A DNA stretch of 7,097 nt from positions 1-7,097 of the forward strand of contig JADZBZ010000347.1 in assembly GCA_020851835.1 (NCBI GenBank), in the 5' to 3' direction. A program made the translations under genes and the position numbers. Source of the stretch: Acidobacteriota bacterium (GTDB lineage Bacteria; Acidobacteriota; Vicinamibacteria; Vicinamibacterales; UBA2999). Below are positions 6,155 to 7,097 of the stretch, in pieces. How positions within the stretch are numbered: the stretch's first letter is position 1; each line of letters starts with the position of its first letter. The notes beneath the pieces are model-generated. The model did not search any database, was not told where the DNA came from, and saw nothing but the letters and a program-made list of their open reading frames with translations.

Positions 6155-6160
6155 CCGAAT
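6137..6160. repeat. Inverted repeat overlapping the sigma promoter (possible operator)
   Basis: ATTCGGG (6137-6143) and CCCGAAT (6154-6160) are perfect 7-base inverted arms separated by 10 bases. The loop contains AAC-C-GTT, a further short dyad that is slightly off-centre. The repeat overlaps the -35 and spacer of the ECF-like promoter and the first bases of the -10 of an alternative promoter, so a bound protein would affect both. It has no T-run and is not a convincing terminator. It may be chance. Confidence 0.35.
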
Positions 6161-6167
6161 TGTAGCA
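6159..6167 (-). promoter_or_regulatory. Possible extended -10 (housekeeping) promoter for the sigma gene
   Basis: TGCTACAAT on the minus strand is a good extended -10 (TGn plus TACAAT). No convincing -35 lies 16-18 bases upstream. A start about seven bases downstream, near 6152, would give a leader of about 28 bases to ATG 6124. It could supply basal transcription alongside the ECF-like promoter. Confidence 0.35.
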
Positions 6168-6193
6168 GGAAGCCTCGAAACCGTTGGAAGTTA

Positions 6194-6223
6194 TTGACTT
6201 GTCGCGATCCTCGTCTGTACGAT
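6194..6223 (+). promoter_or_regulatory. Putative sigma-70 promoter for pckA
   Basis: TTGACT (6194-6199) and TACGAT (6218-6223) are separated by 18 bases, close to the housekeeping consensus. Transcription would start near 6230, giving an untranslated leader of about 48 bases before ATG 6278. The two promoters of this region diverge and do not overlap. Confidence 0.5.
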
Positions 6224-6277
6224 TCCCAGGTTCAGAACGCCGCCCGGCGATCGTGGCGCATTTCGGAGTCATCACAT

Positions 6278-7097
6278 ATGAGTACCCTGCAGGCCGGCTC
6301 GGGCCTCGAGGCGTTCGGCATCCGCCCGAGCCGGCCGGTGCACATCAACCTCCCAGCGGCGGCTCTCTACGAACACGCGATCCGGCGCGAGGAAGGGGTG
6401 CTGGCGGCCGAGGGGCCCCTGGTGTGCCGCACCGGGATCCACACGGGCCGGTCTGCCCACGACAAGTTCGTGGTGGAGGAGCCGACCAGCCGCGGCCACG
6501 TCTGGTGGGGCAAGGTCAACAAGCCGATGCAGCCGGCGTACTACGAGGCGCTCAGGGCCGACGTGGTGGCCCACCTGGGCCGGCAGGAGCTGTTCGTCCA
6601 GGATCTCTATGCGGGCGCCGACCCGGCCTACCGCCTGCCGGTCCGTTTCATTCAGGAGCTGGCCTGGCACAACCTCTTCGTCAGGAACCTCTTCATCGTG
6701 CCGGCCACCGGCGACCTGCCTGGCTTCCAGCCCGGGTTCACCGTGTTGACGGCGCCGGCGTTCAAGGCTGACCCGGCTCGCCACGGGACGCGGTCGGAAG
6801 TGGTCATCGCCCTGAATCTCGCCGCTCACGAGGTCATCATCGCCGGCACCAGCTACGCGGGCGAGAACAAGAAGTCCATTTTCACGGTGCTCAACTACAT
6901 CCTGCCGTTACAGGGCGTCCTGGCGATGCACTGCTCGGCCAACATCGGGCCTGCCGGCGACACGGCCCTTTTCTTCGGGCTGTCCGGCACCGGCAAGACC
7001 ACGCTGTCGAGCGACCCCGACCGGCGGCTCATCGGCGACGACGAGCACGGCTGGGGCGACCGCGGCGTGTTCAATTTCGAGGGCGGGTGCTACGCGA
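6278..7097 (+). CDS. pckA: ATP-dependent phosphoenolpyruvate carboxykinase, N-terminal half
   Basis: This enzyme catalyses oxaloacetate + ATP to PEP + CO2 + ADP in the cytoplasm, the entry step of gluconeogenesis. The first 273 residues of about 530 are present, and the gene runs off the right edge. Diagnostic motifs of the ATP-dependent family are RTGIHTGRSAHDKF (51-64, substrate-binding R58), AGTSYAGENKKSIF (189-202, metal-site lysine region), LAMHCSANIG (215-224, metal ligand H218), the P-loop GLSGTGKTTLS (234-244), the kinase-2 motif IGDDEHGW (252-259) and FNFEGGCYA (265-273). All visible key residues are intact. ATG 6278 is supported by GGAG (6265-6268) nine bases upstream and by agreement with the family N-terminus. 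It is transcribed divergently from the sigma gene, with its own promoter candidate, and has no evident link to the efflux genes. Confidence 0.96.
   Translation, partial: MSTLQAGSGLEAFGIRPSRPVHINLPAAALYEHAIRREEGVLAAEGPLVCRTGIHTGRSAHDKFVVEEPTSRGHVWWGKVNKPMQPAYYEALRADVVAHLGRQELFVQDLYAGADPAYRLPVRFIQELAWHNLFVRNLFIVPATGDLPGFQPGFTVLTAPAFKADPARHGTRSEVVIALNLAAHEVIIAGTSYAGENKKSIFTVLNYILPLQGVLAMHCSANIGPAGDTALFFGLSGTGKTTLSSDPDRRLIGDDEHGWGDRGVFNFEGGCYA

Noticed and set aside
6272..6829. Minus-strand open frame opposite the pckA start
   Set aside because: The plus strand encodes a clear PEP carboxykinase with all early motifs, so the reverse frame is a shadow.

Overview
The window is dense, high-GC bacterial chromosome with a Gram-negative envelope: an RND/TolC efflux system, periplasmic signal peptides and MEP-pathway isoprenoid synthesis. 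The ECF sigma factor, the long IspH form and the overall codon style resemble Acidobacteriota (Vicinamibacteria-like soil lineages). That placement is an inference from protein style, not from a search.

Layout. Seven genes lie head to tail on the minus strand, read from right to left. They are an ECF-type sigma factor (6124 to 5477), a membrane-anchored putative anti-sigma factor overlapping it by ATGA (5480 to 4980), the isoprenoid enzyme IspH (4951 to 3731), a small Spy/CpxP-like periplasmic protein (3690 to 3232), a TolC-family outer-membrane channel (3193 to 1499), an RND membrane-fusion protein (1460 to 168) and the first 43 residues of an RND inner-membrane pump (131 to the left edge). 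Gaps are only about 28 to 40 bases. To the right of the sigma gene, a 153-base divergent intergenic region separates it from a plus-strand ATP-dependent PEP carboxykinase gene (pckA, 6278 to the right edge, incomplete). No RNA genes, mobile elements or CRISPR arrays were seen.

How the genes may work together. The sigma / anti-sigma / Spy-like sensor / TolC / adaptor / RND order parallels the cnrYXH-cnrCBA metal-efflux locus of Cupriavidus. Here, however, the Spy-like protein lacks histidine ligands, and the pump N-terminus looks more like a drug/amphiphile (HAE) pump than a heavy-metal one. The same bipartite element, GTAAAC-N17-CGTA, occurs on the minus strand directly before the sigma gene and directly before the spy-like gene. 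It resembles ECF-sigma promoters (TGAAAC-N16-CGTA for B. subtilis SigW). This suggests that the sigma factor activates both its own gene and the efflux operon. The ispH gene lies between the two elements, so it may be co-transcribed with the sigma/anti-sigma pair. This would be a self-contained envelope-stress efflux regulon with an isoprenoid-synthesis gene inside it.
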